The notes under the pieces: generated by a model
Seen by the model: only the letters and a program-made list of their open reading frames with translations
What the model was told of the DNA's origin: nothing
Database searches by the model: none
Translations under genes and position numbers: made by a program
Shown here: in pieces, positions 8,489-17,471 of the stretch
Layout of the letters: each line of letters opens with the position of its first letter
Numbering within the stretch: the stretch's first letter is position 1
Assembly: GCA_963722905.1 (NCBI GenBank)
Contig: CAVROT010000016.1
Location: 107,606 to 171,605 of the forward strand
Reading direction: 5' to 3'
DNA from: CAVROT01 sp963722905
GTDB taxonomy: Bacteria; Pseudomonadota; Alphaproteobacteria; Rhodobacterales; Rhodobacteraceae
DNA length: 64,000 nt

Positions 8489-9434
8489 CTAGTCCATCAG
8501 CGCCCCGAGTATGTCCGGCCTCCACGCTCCGGTCTCGGCGTCCCGCGCGGGAAAGTTGCCGTCGAGCGCCCAGTGGCACCAGGGCAGGTCGGCCGCCTCG
8601 GCCGCGCGGCGGATCGCGCCGATCCAGGTCGCGCGCTGGTCGTCCGGCACATCGCCGATCACGCCGAACTCTCCCAGCAGCATCGGGACCTCGCCGCTCG
8701 CGGCCTTCGCGATGCGGGCCGTGACGGTGTCGAGCTCCTCCTGCGTCACGGGGCCGCGGTCGGGCGGGACGGGGTCGGACCAGACGGCGCCCTGATGGGT
8801 GAAGGCGAAGGGATCGTAGGTGTGGAACGTGTGGGCGATGCGGTGCCCCGGCGCGGGAAGGTTCGCGACCTCGGCCGCGGAGGAGTAGTCCCCGCCGCCC
8901 AGGATGATCCAGCGGTCGGGATGGGTCCGGCGCAGGACCGGGACGACGCGGTCGTAGAGGGCCTGCGCCTTGCGCGTGTCCAGCTGATCGTGCGGCTCGT
9001 TCAGCAGCTCGAACATCAGGGTCTCGGGCGCCCCAGCGAAATGGGCGCCGATCTGCGTCCAGATGGCGACGAACATGTCGCCGTATAGGTGCGGCGCCTC
9101 CATTAGCTGATCGAAGTGGTGGAGGTCCAGGATCACGGTCAGGCCGCGCGCGGTGGCCTGCGCGACGATCTGCTCGACCCGGTCCAGCAGCACCGGATTG
9201 ATCCGCCCCGACGTGTAGCCGGCGGTGAACCGCACCGGCAGGCGCACCGTGTCGAAGCCCGCCTCGGCGACCGCCGTCAGGTCGTCTTCGTGAGATGCCG
9301 TCGCCCCAGGCGCCCTCGAACGGGGCTTCCAGGCCATGGCTGAGGTTGATGCAGCGCGACACCGGCAGCCGTTCGGCCGCGGCCGGCGCGCACCAGAGGG
9401 CCGCAAAGGCGACGATCCATGCGGTCCTTCCCAT
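8489..9434 (-). pseudogene. GH5-family glycoside hydrolase (cellulase-like), frameshifted near the N-terminus
   Basis: From the ATG at 9434 the product begins with a signal peptide ending in APAAA, followed by RCINLSHGLEAPFEGAWGD. The frame is then lost at about 9285–9300. The rest continues in another frame as a TIM-barrel enzyme with the GH5 signatures: the acid/base glutamate in LLNEPHD and the nucleophile glutamate in LLGEFG. The intact protein would be about 315 residues and secreted to the periplasm, acting on a beta-glucan-type polysaccharide. Substrate is not predictable. A one-base error in the sequence would restore it. Confidence 0.75.
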
Positions 9435-9589
9435 CGCGCGCCCTCCGTCTGCCGCCGTGGCACGATGCCACCGGCGCCGTGGCGTTGACCAGCCCCGGAG
9501 CGGACGGCGTGCCCTGTCGTCCGGGCGGCGGCCGCACGGGCCGGCGATCCTCGCTATGCCCGGCCGCGACGCTCGGGTAGGAACGCGGC

Positions 9590-12500
9590 ATGAGCGCGGA
9601 CCCCAGTTTCATCCACCTCAGGGTGCACACCGAATATTCGCTGCTGGAGGGCGCCGTGCGGCTGAAGGCCCTGCCGGACCTGGCGCGCAAGGCCGGCATG
9701 CCGGCGGTCGCCGTCACCGACAGCGACAACATGTTCGGGGCGCTGGAGTTCTCGGTCTCCGCGCTGGCGGCGGGGATCCAGCCCATCGTCGGCTGTCAGG
9801 TGTCGCTGGCGGACTTCGGCGCCACGGCGCCGCGCGGCACGCCGCCGCCCGCGCCGCTGGTGCTGCTGGCGCAGGACGCCGCGGGCTACGCCAACCTGAT
9901 GAAGCTCAACACCGCGCTCTATCTGCGCGGCGGCGACGCCATGTCCGTGACGCCGGAAGACCTGGCGGCGCACGGGGCGGGGCTGATCTGCCTGTCGGGC
10001 GGCCCGGACGGCCCGGTCGGTCGCCTGTTGCAGGCCGGCAAGCGCGCCGTGGCCGAGACCTTGCTGGCGCGTCTCGCCGCGATCTACCCCGGTCGCCTTT
10101 ACGTAGAGATCCAGCGCCATCCGAGCGACGACGGCACGCTGGCCCCGGCCGAGCGCGCGACCGAGCGCGCCCATGTCGAGATGGCCTACGCGATGGACCT
10201 GCCGCTGGTCGCCACGAACGACGTGCACTTTCCGGATGCCGGGATGTACGAGGCGCACGATGCGCTCATGTGCATCCGCGACGGCGCCTACGTGGACCAG
10301 CAGGGCGACCGCCGCCGCCTGACGCCCGCGCATCGGTTCAAGTCGGCGCGCGAGATGGCCGAGCTTTTCGCCGACCTGCCCGAGGCGGCGGAGAACACGG
10401 TCGAAATCGCGCGGCGCTGCGCCTTTGCCGTTGCCCGCCGCGATCCGATCCTGCCGCGATTCGCCGACGACGAGGTGGACGAGCTGCGCCGGCAGTCCAA
10501 GGCCGGGCTGGCCGCGCGCCTCGCCGTGGTCCCGCACGCCGCGCCCGTCGCCGACTATGACGCGCGGCTGGAGTTCGAGCTGGGCGTGATCGAGGGGATG
10601 GGGTTTCCCGGCTACTTCCTGATCGTCGCCGACTTCATCAAGTGGGCCAAGGACCGGGGCATTCCCGTGGGCCCGGGCCGTGGATCGGGGGCGGGCAGCC
10701 TGGTGGCCTACGCGCTGACGATCACCGACCTCGATCCTCTGCGCTACAGCCTGCTGTTCGAGAGGTTCCTGAACCCCGAGCGCGTGTCGATGCCCGACTT
10801 CGACATCGACTTCTGCATGGACCGGCGCGAGGAGGTGATCCGCTACGTGCAGGACCGCTACGGACGCGACCGGGTGGGGCAGATCATCACCTTCGGCGCG
10901 CTCCTGTCCAAGGCGGCCGTGCGCGACGTCGGCCGGGTGCTGCAGATGCCCTATGGACAGGTGGACCGGCTCAGCAAGATGATCCCGGTCGAGGGGGTGA
11001 AGCCCGTCAGCATCACCAAGGCGCTGGCGGACGAGCCGCGGCTGCGCGAGGCGGCGAAGTCCGAGGAGGTGGTCAAGCGGCTGCTGGACTACGGCGCCCA
11101 GGTGGAAGGGCTGCTGCGCAACGCGTCGACCCATGCGGCGGGCGTGGTCATCGCCGACCGACCGCTGGACGAGCTGGTACCGCTCTACCGCGATCCCAAG
11201 TCCGACATGCCGGCCACCCAGTTCAACATGAAGTGGGTCGAACAGGCAGGTCTGGTCAAGTTCGACTTTCTCGGCCTGAAGACGCTGACGGCGATCCAGC
11301 ACGCGCTGGACGCGATCCGCGCGGGCGGGCGCGACCTGCATGTCGCCGCCGACGGCACCCGCCTCTACGATCCGGCGCCGGGGACCGAGAACGACATCGC
11401 CGCCATCCCCCTGGACGACGCGAAATCCTACGCCCTCTATGCCGCGGCCAGGACGGTGGCGGTGTTCCAGGTGGAATCGTCGGGCATGATGGACGCGCTG
11501 CGGCGGATGCGTCCCGACTGCATCGAGGACATCATCGCGCTCGTCGCCCTCTACCGGCCCGGCCCGATGGAGAACATCCCGAAGTTCTGCGAGGTCAAGA
11601 ACGGCCTTTCCGCCCGCGAGACGCTGCACCCGACGGTCGATCACATCCTGGACGAGACGCAGGGCATCATCGTCTATCAGGAACAGGTCATGCAGATCGC
11701 GCAGGAGATGGCGGGCTACTCCCTGGGCGGGGCCGACATGCTGCGCCGCGCGATGGGCAAGAAGATCCAGGCGGCGATGGATGCCGAGAGGCCGAAGTTC
11801 CTCGCCGGCGCCAAGGCGAACGGCGTGGACGCCGCCAAGGCCACCGAGGTCTGGAACCTCCTCGACAAGTTCGCCAACTACGGCTTCAACAAGTCGCACG
11901 CGGCGGCCTATGCCGTGGTCAGCTACCAGACGGCGTGGCTGAAGGCGAACCACCCGGTCGAGTTCATGGCCGGCGTGATGAACTGCGACGTCCACCTCAC
12001 CGACAAGCTGTCGGTCTATGCCGAGGAGGTGCGCCGCGGCCTGAAGATCACCGTCGTGCCGCCCTGCGTGAACCGGTCGGGCGCCGGGTTCACCGTGCAG
12101 GACAACGCGCTGGTTTACGCGCTGGGCGCGCTGAAGAACGTGGGCGTGGAGGCGATGCGCCTTATCGTCGCCGCCCGCGCCGACACCCCCTTCGCGACCC
12201 TCTTCGACCTGGCGCGGCGGGCCGACCTTCGCCGGGTGGGCAAGCGTCCGCTGGAGATGCTGGCCCGTGCGGGCGCCTTCGACCGGCTGGACGGAAACCG
12301 GCGCCGGGTGCTGTCGGGGCTCGACCCGCTGGTGGCCTATTCGGCCGCCGTCCACGATCAGGCCGGCAGCGCGCAGGTCAGCCTGTTTGGCGATGCAGGC
12401 GACGACCTGCCCGAGCCGCGGCTGCCCGACCTCGACGACTGGGATCCGCTGGAGCGCCTGACCGAAGAGCATGCGGCCGTGGGCTTCTACCTGTCGGGGC

Positions 12501-13090
12501 ATCCGCTGGACGACGTCATGGGCGCGCTCAAGCGGCGCGGTGTCCTGACGCTGGAGGCCGTGACCGCCCGTGCCGCGCAGGGCCCCATGGTGGCCAAGAT
12601 GGCCGGCGCGGTGTCGGCGCGGCAAGAGCGCAAGTCGGCTCGCGGCAATCGTTACGCCTTCGTGCAGTTGTCGGACCCGACGGGCCTTTACGAGATGACC
12701 GTTTTCTCCGATGTGCTGGAGGCGGCGCGCGACCATCTGGAGCCGGGCGCCCGGATCGTCGCCACCGTCGAAGCGACGCTGGAGGACGACCAGCTGAAGC
12801 TGCTGTGCCGGTCGGCCGCGCCCATTGACGACGATGTCGCCGCCGCAGGGATCCCGGGGCTGCGCGTCTGGATGGACGGCGCGGATTCGGTTCGGACTGT
12901 CGCCGACATCCTCGACCGCGCCGGGCGCGATGCCAAGGTGCCCGGCCGCGCTCCGGTCGAATTGCGCCTGACGCATCCGGGCCTGCCCGGAGAGGTCGAC
13001 GTCGACCTCGGCGACGCCTTCGCGCTGACCCGCCAGATCCGCAACGCGATCAAGTCGCTGCCGGGCGTGGTGACGATCGAGGACCTTTAG
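9590..13090 (+). CDS. dnaE: DNA polymerase III alpha subunit
   Basis: This is the catalytic subunit of the replicative polymerase, 1166 residues, the normal length for DnaE1. It opens with the PHP domain (FIHLRVHTEYSLLEGA, VAVTDSDNMFG). The polymerase core follows, with the PGRGSGAGSLVAYAL motif at about residues 355–370 and the catalytic aspartates in MPDFDIDFCMDRREEV. Helix-hairpin-helix and OB-fold regions lie toward the C-terminus (GAVSARQERKSARGNRYAFV). The start ATG at 9590 gives the standard N-terminus. The gene converges with slyX, 14 bp away. A 1140-codon open frame on the opposite strand is a GC-bias shadow. Confidence 0.97.
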   Translation: MSADPSFIHLRVHTEYSLLEGAVRLKALPDLARKAGMPAVAVTDSDNMFGALEFSVSALAAGIQPIVGCQVSLADFGATAPRGTPPPAPLVLLAQDAAGYANLMKLNTALYLRGGDAMSVTPEDLAAHGAGLICLSGGPDGPVGRLLQAGKRAVAETLLARLAAIYPGRLYVEIQRHPSDDGTLAPAERATERAHVEMAYAMDLPLVATNDVHFPDAGMYEAHDALMCIRDGAYVDQQGDRRRLTPAHRFKSAREMAELFADLPEAAENTVEIARRCAFAVARRDPILPRFADDEVDELRRQSKAGLAARLAVVPHAAPVADYDARLEFELGVIEGMGFPGYFLIVADFIKWAKDRGIPVGPGRGSGAGSLVAYALTITDLDPLRYSLLFERFLNPERVSMPDFDIDFCMDRREEVIRYVQDRYGRDRVGQIITFGALLSKAAVRDVGRVLQMPYGQVDRLSKMIPVEGVKPVSITKALADEPRLREAAKSEEVVKRLLDYGAQVEGLLRNASTHAAGVVIADRPLDELVPLYRDPKSDMPATQFNMKWVEQAGLVKFDFLGLKTLTAIQHALDAIRAGGRDLHVAADGTRLYDPAPGTENDIAAIPLDDAKSYALYAAARTVAVFQVESSGMMDALRRMRPDCIEDIIALVALYRPGPMENIPKFCEVKNGLSARETLHPTVDHILDETQGIIVYQEQVMQIAQEMAGYSLGGADMLRRAMGKKIQAAMDAERPKFLAGAKANGVDAAKATEVWNLLDKFANYGFNKSHAAAYAVVSYQTAWLKANHPVEFMAGVMNCDVHLTDKLSVYAEEVRRGLKITVVPPCVNRSGAGFTVQDNALVYALGALKNVGVEAMRLIVAARADTPFATLFDLARRADLRRVGKRPLEMLARAGAFDRLDGNRRRVLSGLDPLVAYSAAVHDQAGSAQVSLFGDAGDDLPEPRLPDLDDWDPLERLTEEHAAVGFYLSGHPLDDVMGALKRRGVLTLEAVTARAAQGPMVAKMAGAVSARQERKSARGNRYAFVQLSDPTGLYEMTVFSDVLEAARDHLEPGARIVATVEATLEDDQLKLLCRSAAPIDDDVAAAGIPGLRVWMDGADSVRTVADILDRAGRDAKVPGRAPVELRLTHPGLPGEVDVDLGDAFALTRQIRNAIKSLPGVVTIEDL

Positions 13091-13104
13091 CGCCGTCCCC
13101 GCCG

Positions 13105-13311
13105 CTACCAGTGCGGCGGCGGCGGGTCCGTCAGCAGCTGGGATCCCCCTTCGGCGGCGGCACGTTCGGCGCCTTGCGCCATCAGCATCGCGATCCGCCG
13201 CTCCATCACGTCGATGCGTTCGGCCTGCCGGCGCAGCACCTCGGACATCTCGTCGGCGGCGCGCACCGCATGTGCCAGCTGTTCCTCCAAAGTCCGGAGT
13301 CTTCGGTCCAT
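13105..13311 (-). CDS. slyX: SlyX family protein
   Basis: The 68-residue protein is almost entirely one amphipathic helix with a heptad pattern (EEQLAHAVRAADEMSEVLRR) and ends in DPPPPHW. Both a short coiled coil and a C-terminal PP-H-Y/W tail are hallmarks of SlyX. The family's biochemical function is not established. It converges on dnaE. Confidence 0.8.
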   Translation of the reverse strand: MDRRLRTLEEQLAHAVRAADEMSEVLRRQAERIDVMERRIAMLMAQGAERAAAEGGSQLLTDPPPPHW

Positions 13312-13770
13312 GACCTGTCCATTCGCATAGGTTGGCAGTCTCAGTACCGACTGCTAGACAGCTTTTACGTTCAGATACAGCCGGGATGTTCGTTCGGCCA
13401 TGAACTGCGTTACGAGTTTCGTGTTCCTTGCGTAATTGGTACGATGCCCGTCACTCCGGGCTTGATTTACTGGGGAGAAGGATTCTTCGGAATCGTGGCC
13501 GCTCATGCGGGTATCGGTTTCGGAGTGCTGTGTTTCGGTCCGGCGTCGTTCCCCATTCCTGCTTCGATCTTTGGTTCATCGAGGTCGGACCATAAACTTT
13601 TTCAGTACCGGTCGCCGGGGGAGGACGAAAGTCCTCCTCCGGCATATCGTGGGAGAGGCCCGCCGTCACCGCCGGAGCACGGCGTCGCGGCACGTCGGCT
13701 TGCCGGCGGCGGGGCCATCGGCTACCACGCCGTCTGCCGTGCGAGGTCTGCCGCGCGGGCCGGAGGGACG
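13312..13770. other. 459-bp gene-free leader region upstream of hisS
   Basis: No convincing coding sequence is present on either strand. The first 300 bases look less GC-rich than the flanking genes. The region must hold divergent promoters for slyX and hisS. Its right half contains the long hairpin listed separately. After that comes a further stretch with pairing potential: GGCCCGCCG at about 13656 can pair with CGGCGGGGCC at about 13705 if one G is bulged. Confidence 0.6.
13615..13642 (+). ncRNA. Candidate structured leader hairpin with GNRA loop upstream of hisS
   Basis: A 12-bp stem (one G·U pair) closes a GAAA tetraloop: arm CCGGGGGAGGAC, loop GAAA, arm GTCCTCCTCCGG. It lies 129 bp before the hisS ATG with no T-run after it, so it is not a usual terminator. 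The 3' arm contains CCTCCTCC, which is complementary to Shine-Dalgarno sequences. It may be part of a leader RNA or a small RNA. The existence of the RNA is inference. Confidence 0.4.
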
Positions 13771-15399
13771 ATGGCCAAGACCAAGAAAATGCCGCGTCCC
13801 CGGGCCGCGACTCCGAAGGGGTTCCGCGACTACTTCGGGGCGCAGGTCACCCGCCGCGCGGATATGTTGGCCACCATCGCGCGGGTCTATCACCTCTACG
13901 GCTTCGACGCGCTGGAAACGCCGGCGGTCGAGACTGTCGAGGCGCTGGGCAAGTTCCTGCCAGACGTCGACCGCCCAAACGAAGGCGTATTCGCCTGGAC
14001 CGAGGCCGACGATCCCGGCGACGCCCGCGCGGCGGACTGGCTGGCGCTGCGCTACGACCTGACGGCGCCGCTGGCGCGCGTCGCGGCGCAGTACAGGCAG
14101 GAATTGCCGTCGCCCTATCGCCGCTACGCCATGGGCCCCGTCTGGCGCAACGAGAAGCCGGGTCCCGGCCGCTACCGGCAGTTCTACCAGTGCGACGCCG
14201 ACACCGTCGGCAGTGCGTCCATGGCGGCCGACGCCGAGATCTGCGCCATGCTGTGCGACGTGCTGGAGGCCGTCGGCATCGCCCGCGGCGATTACGTCGT
14301 CCGGATCAACAACCGCAAGGTCCTCAACGGCGTGATGGAGGTCGCCGGGCTGCTCGACCCCGCCGGGCCGGACGCCCACGCAGCCGAGCGCGGCATCGTG
14401 TTGCGCGCCATCGACAAGCTGGACCGTCTGGGGGTGGACGGCGTGCGCGCGCTGCTGGGCGAAGGCCGCCGCGACGATAGCGGAGATTTTACCAAGGGGG
14501 CGGGGCTGCCGGATAGCCGGATCGCGCCTATTCTGAATTTTGTCGGGGCAAGGGAAACGGTTTTAATGGCGAGGCCCGATAGTGCGGATATACAGGGGCG
14601 CAATCCGCACCGTAACCGATATGCGAGTGGCGCCGGAATCGGGAAGGCCCGGGAAGGTGAAGCGACGTCGTCGTCTGATACCAATACCACTGTGATTGCG
14701 ACCCTCGCTCGGATCGTCGAAGAAAGCGCCATGGGAACGGCCGGCGTCGGGGAGTTGTCTGAAATGACTGCCCTCCTCACCGCACAGGGATATGGCCCGG
14801 ATCGCATCGTAGTCGACCCGGCGACCGTGCGTGGATTGGGATATTACACCGGACCGGTCTACGAGGCAGAGCTTACATTCCAGATCACCGACGACGAGGG
14901 CGTGACCAGGGATTTCGGCAGCGTCGCGGGCGGCGGACGCTATGACGATCTGGTCAAGCGCTTCACCGGGCAGAGCGTGCCGGCGACCGGGGTCTCCATC
15001 GGCGTGGACCGCCTGCTTGCCGCTCTCGACGCAAAGGGCGGCGCCGAAGATGGCGCGACCGGCCCCGTCGTCGTGACCGTCATGGACCGCGACCGCATGG
15101 CGGACGCGCAGGCTCTGGTGGCCGAGCTTCGGCAGGCCGGTCTGCGGGCCGAGGCGTACCTCGGCAACCCGAAGAACTTCGGCAACCAGCTGAAGTATGC
15201 GGATCAACGCGGCGCGCCGTTCGCCATCATCGAGGGTGCGGACGAGCGCGCGCGCGGCGTGGTGCAGGTGAAGGATCTGGCGCTCGGCGCGCGGCTGGCG
15301 TCCGAGGTCAGCCACGAGGAATGGCGCGCCCAGCCCGCGCAGTTCGAGGTGCCGCGCAGCGAGGTCGTGGCCGAGATCGCGCGCCGCCTGTCTCGATGA
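13771..15399 (+). CDS. hisS: Histidyl-tRNA synthetase with an unusual internal insertion
   Basis: A class II aminoacyl-tRNA synthetase that charges tRNA-His; 542 residues, against about 500 in relatives. Motif 1 lies near residues 45–65, motif 2 is YRRYAMGPVWRNEKPGPGRYRQFYQCD (about 116–142), the HisA motif is VRGLGYYTGPVYEAEL, and motif 3 is TGVSIGVDRLLAAL. Between about residues 261 and 306 (14551–14688) there is extra sequence rich in Ser, Arg and Asp, with lower GC than the gene; it interrupts an otherwise collinear family alignment as I recall it. The reading frame is kept. The gene overlaps hisZ by four bases (ATGA). Confidence 0.93.
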   Translation: MAKTKKMPRPRAATPKGFRDYFGAQVTRRADMLATIARVYHLYGFDALETPAVETVEALGKFLPDVDRPNEGVFAWTEADDPGDARAADWLALRYDLTAPLARVAAQYRQELPSPYRRYAMGPVWRNEKPGPGRYRQFYQCDADTVGSASMAADAEICAMLCDVLEAVGIARGDYVVRINNRKVLNGVMEVAGLLDPAGPDAHAAERGIVLRAIDKLDRLGVDGVRALLGEGRRDDSGDFTKGAGLPDSRIAPILNFVGARETVLMARPDSADIQGRNPHRNRYASGAGIGKAREGEATSSSDTNTTVIATLARIVEESAMGTAGVGELSEMTALLTAQGYGPDRIVVDPATVRGLGYYTGPVYEAELTFQITDDEGVTRDFGSVAGGGRYDDLVKRFTGQSVPATGVSIGVDRLLAALDAKGGAEDGATGPVVVTVMDRDRMADAQALVAELRQAGLRAEAYLGNPKNFGNQLKYADQRGAPFAIIEGADERARGVVQVKDLALGARLASEVSHEEWRAQPAQFEVPRSEVVAEIARRLSR

Positions 15400-16553
15400 A
15401 TCCCGGCGGGACCGTCCCCTCCCCGGGGCCGCTGCCGTCCGGCGCGGCTGCCCCCGGCGTGCCCGGCAAGGCGGCGATCCGGGCCGAAGCCGCGCGGCTG
15501 CTGGACGCCTTCGCCGCGATGGGCGCCATGCCGGTCGAGACCGACGTCATGCAGCCAGCGGGCCCCCTGCTGGACCTCTATGGAGAGGACATCCGCGCGC
15601 GCGCCTTCACCATCCTCGATCCCGGCGCCGGGCCGGATGGCGGGCGGATGCTGCGCCCGGACTTCACCGTGCCCGTCGTGCAGATGCACATGGCGGGCGG
15701 CGCCGATCCCGCGCGCTACGCCTATGCGGGCGAGGTGTTCCGCCGCCAGCCAGACGCTCCGGGCCGGTCCGCCGAGTACATTCAGGCGGGATACGAGCTT
15801 TTCGACGGAACCGATCCGGCGGCCGCCGACGCGGAGGTCTTCGCGCTGATCGCGCGGCAGCTGGCTCCGCTGGGCCTGCGGGCGACGGTCGGAGACATCG
15901 GTATCCTTCGCGCCGCCGTGGCCGGCCTCGCGGTCGGTGCGCCACGCCGCGCCGCGCTGATGCGGCACCTGTGGCGGCCGCGCCGGTTCCGGGCCCTGCT
16001 GGGCCGGTTCGCCGGATCGTCGCCGGTGGCGCCGGCCCGTGCCGCCCTGCTGGACGCTGCGGACCCGATGGCGTCGGCCGGCCCGCGCATCGGCCTGCGC
16101 AGCCGCGCCGAGGTGGCGGCCCGGCTCGACGCGCTGCGGGCGGACGCGGCCGAACCTCCGGTCCCGGCCGAAGACGTGGCGCGCATCGACGCCATCCTCG
16201 CCGTGGACGGGAGCGCGCCCGAGGCTCTGGCCCGGCTGCGCGCCATCGCGGCCGACCTGCCCGCCATCGGGGGCGCCGTCGCCGCCATGGCGGCGAGGTT
16301 GGCCGCGCTGGATATTCTCGGGGTGGACGTCGCCGCCCTGCGGTTCGAGGGAAGCCATGGGCGCAGCACCATGGAGTATTACGACGGCTTCGTCTTCGCC
16401 TTCTCGGCGCCGGGGCGGCCCGACCTGCCGCCGCTGGCCACCGGTGGCCGATACGACGCCTTGACCCGGGTGTTGGGGCAGGGCGGGCAGATCCCGGCCG
16501 TCGGCGGCGTCATTCGACCGGGCCTCACGCTGGCGGTGGGGGCGGGGCGATGA
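15396..16553 (+). CDS. hisZ: ATP phosphoribosyltransferase regulatory subunit
   Basis: HisZ is a catalytically inactive HisS-like protein that forms a hetero-octamer with short-form HisG and is needed for the first step of histidine synthesis. The 385-residue product keeps HisRS-like stretches (LRPDFTVPVVQMHM, YAGEVFRRQ, ATGGRYDALTRVLG) but has no complete synthetase active site. It starts within the hisS stop codon and ends within the hisG start, so the three genes form one operon. Confidence 0.93.
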   Translation: MNPGGTVPSPGPLPSGAAAPGVPGKAAIRAEAARLLDAFAAMGAMPVETDVMQPAGPLLDLYGEDIRARAFTILDPGAGPDGGRMLRPDFTVPVVQMHMAGGADPARYAYAGEVFRRQPDAPGRSAEYIQAGYELFDGTDPAAADAEVFALIARQLAPLGLRATVGDIGILRAAVAGLAVGAPRRAALMRHLWRPRRFRALLGRFAGSSPVAPARAALLDAADPMASAGPRIGLRSRAEVAARLDALRADAAEPPVPAEDVARIDAILAVDGSAPEALARLRAIAADLPAIGGAVAAMAARLAALDILGVDVAALRFEGSHGRSTMEYYDGFVFAFSAPGRPDLPPLATGGRYDALTRVLGQGGQIPAVGGVIRPGLTLAVGAGR

Positions 16554-17254
16554 TGCGTCTCGCCGTGCCGTCCAAGGGGCGGCTGATGGAGCAGACGTTC
16601 GACTGGTTCGCTGCGCGCGGCATCGCGCTGTCGCGCAGCGGGTCGGACCGGGAGTACGCCGGCGCCGTCTCCGGTATCGCCGACGTCGCGCTGGTGCTGA
16701 TGGCGGCGTCCGAGATCCCGGGCAGCCTGGCGACCGGCCGGATCCACCTGGGCGTAACCGGGTCCGATCTGGTGCGCGAACGGCTGCCTGGCTGGCACCG
16801 CGCGGTCGCCGAGGTGACGCCGATGGGGTTCGGGCGCGCCGACCTGGTCATCGCGGTCCCGGCCTTCTGGGTCGACGTCGAGACGCTGGACGACCTCGAC
16901 GCAGTGGCCGCCGAATTCCGCGCGCGCCACGGGTTCAGGCTGCGCATCGCGACGAAGTACCACCGCCTCGTGCGCGAGCATCTGACCGCGCACGGCGTCG
17001 CGGACTACATGCTGGTCGACAGCCATGGCGCCACCGAGGGCACGATCCGCAACCGCACCGCCGAGGCGATCGCGGACATCACTTCCACCGGCGAGACGCT
17101 GCGCGCCAATCATCTGAGGGTCCTCGCCGGCCCCCCCGTCCATGCCAGCCAGGCAACGCTGTTCCGGTCCCTCGCCGCCGATTGGGACATGGACGCCACC
17201 GCCGCGATGGCCGACCTCGCGACCAGGGTCGGCGCGGCGGCCGCAATCGGCTGA
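16550..17254 (+). CDS. hisG: ATP phosphoribosyltransferase catalytic subunit, short form
   Basis: Catalyses ATP plus PRPP to phosphoribosyl-ATP, the committed step of histidine synthesis. With 234 residues it lacks the C-terminal regulatory ACT-like domain of long HisG, in keeping with hisZ next to it. Motifs include AVPSKGRLMEQ at the N-terminus, GVTGSDLVRE, and the PRPP-binding loop region LVDSHGATEGTIRNR. Two adjacent ATG codons (16550, 16553) are possible starts; the first overlaps the hisZ stop. Confidence 0.94.
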   Translation: MMRLAVPSKGRLMEQTFDWFAARGIALSRSGSDREYAGAVSGIADVALVLMAASEIPGSLATGRIHLGVTGSDLVRERLPGWHRAVAEVTPMGFGRADLVIAVPAFWVDVETLDDLDAVAAEFRARHGFRLRIATKYHRLVREHLTAHGVADYMLVDSHGATEGTIRNRTAEAIADITSTGETLRANHLRVLAGPPVHASQATLFRSLAADWDMDATAAMADLATRVGAAAAIG

Positions 17255-17471
17255 CGCAACCGAAACATAGCAAACGCGCTATCGGCGGGCACTCCCGGGG
17301 CAGGCAAGGTCGCGAGACCGTCATACTATCGGCGGTATACCGACTGAGGCTTGCCAACCGGTTAACGGACCCCTCACAATACCGGCAAACCACTGCCGAG
17401 AAACGCGCCATTGCGATCCGACGCCCTTCCGGCCTGCGCACCAACGTGCCCCAAACAAGATCGGACCTCTC

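Noticed and set aside
9554..12976. An 1140-codon open frame on the minus strand opposite dnaE
   Set aside because: It is antisense to a clear DnaE and its translation is rich in His, Arg and Gln without any domain, as expected for a shadow frame in GC-rich DNA.
13099..13119. CCGCCGC/GCGGCGG hairpin between dnaE and slyX as a terminator
   Set aside because: The stem overlaps the slyX stop, has no T-run on either side, and such GC palindromes are common here.
13651..13700. Glycine riboswitch-like GTGGGAGAGG…CGCCGGAGCA before hisS
   Set aside because: It lacks the CGCCGAAGGNGCAA core and the gene is not a glycine-related one, so the resemblance is probably chance.
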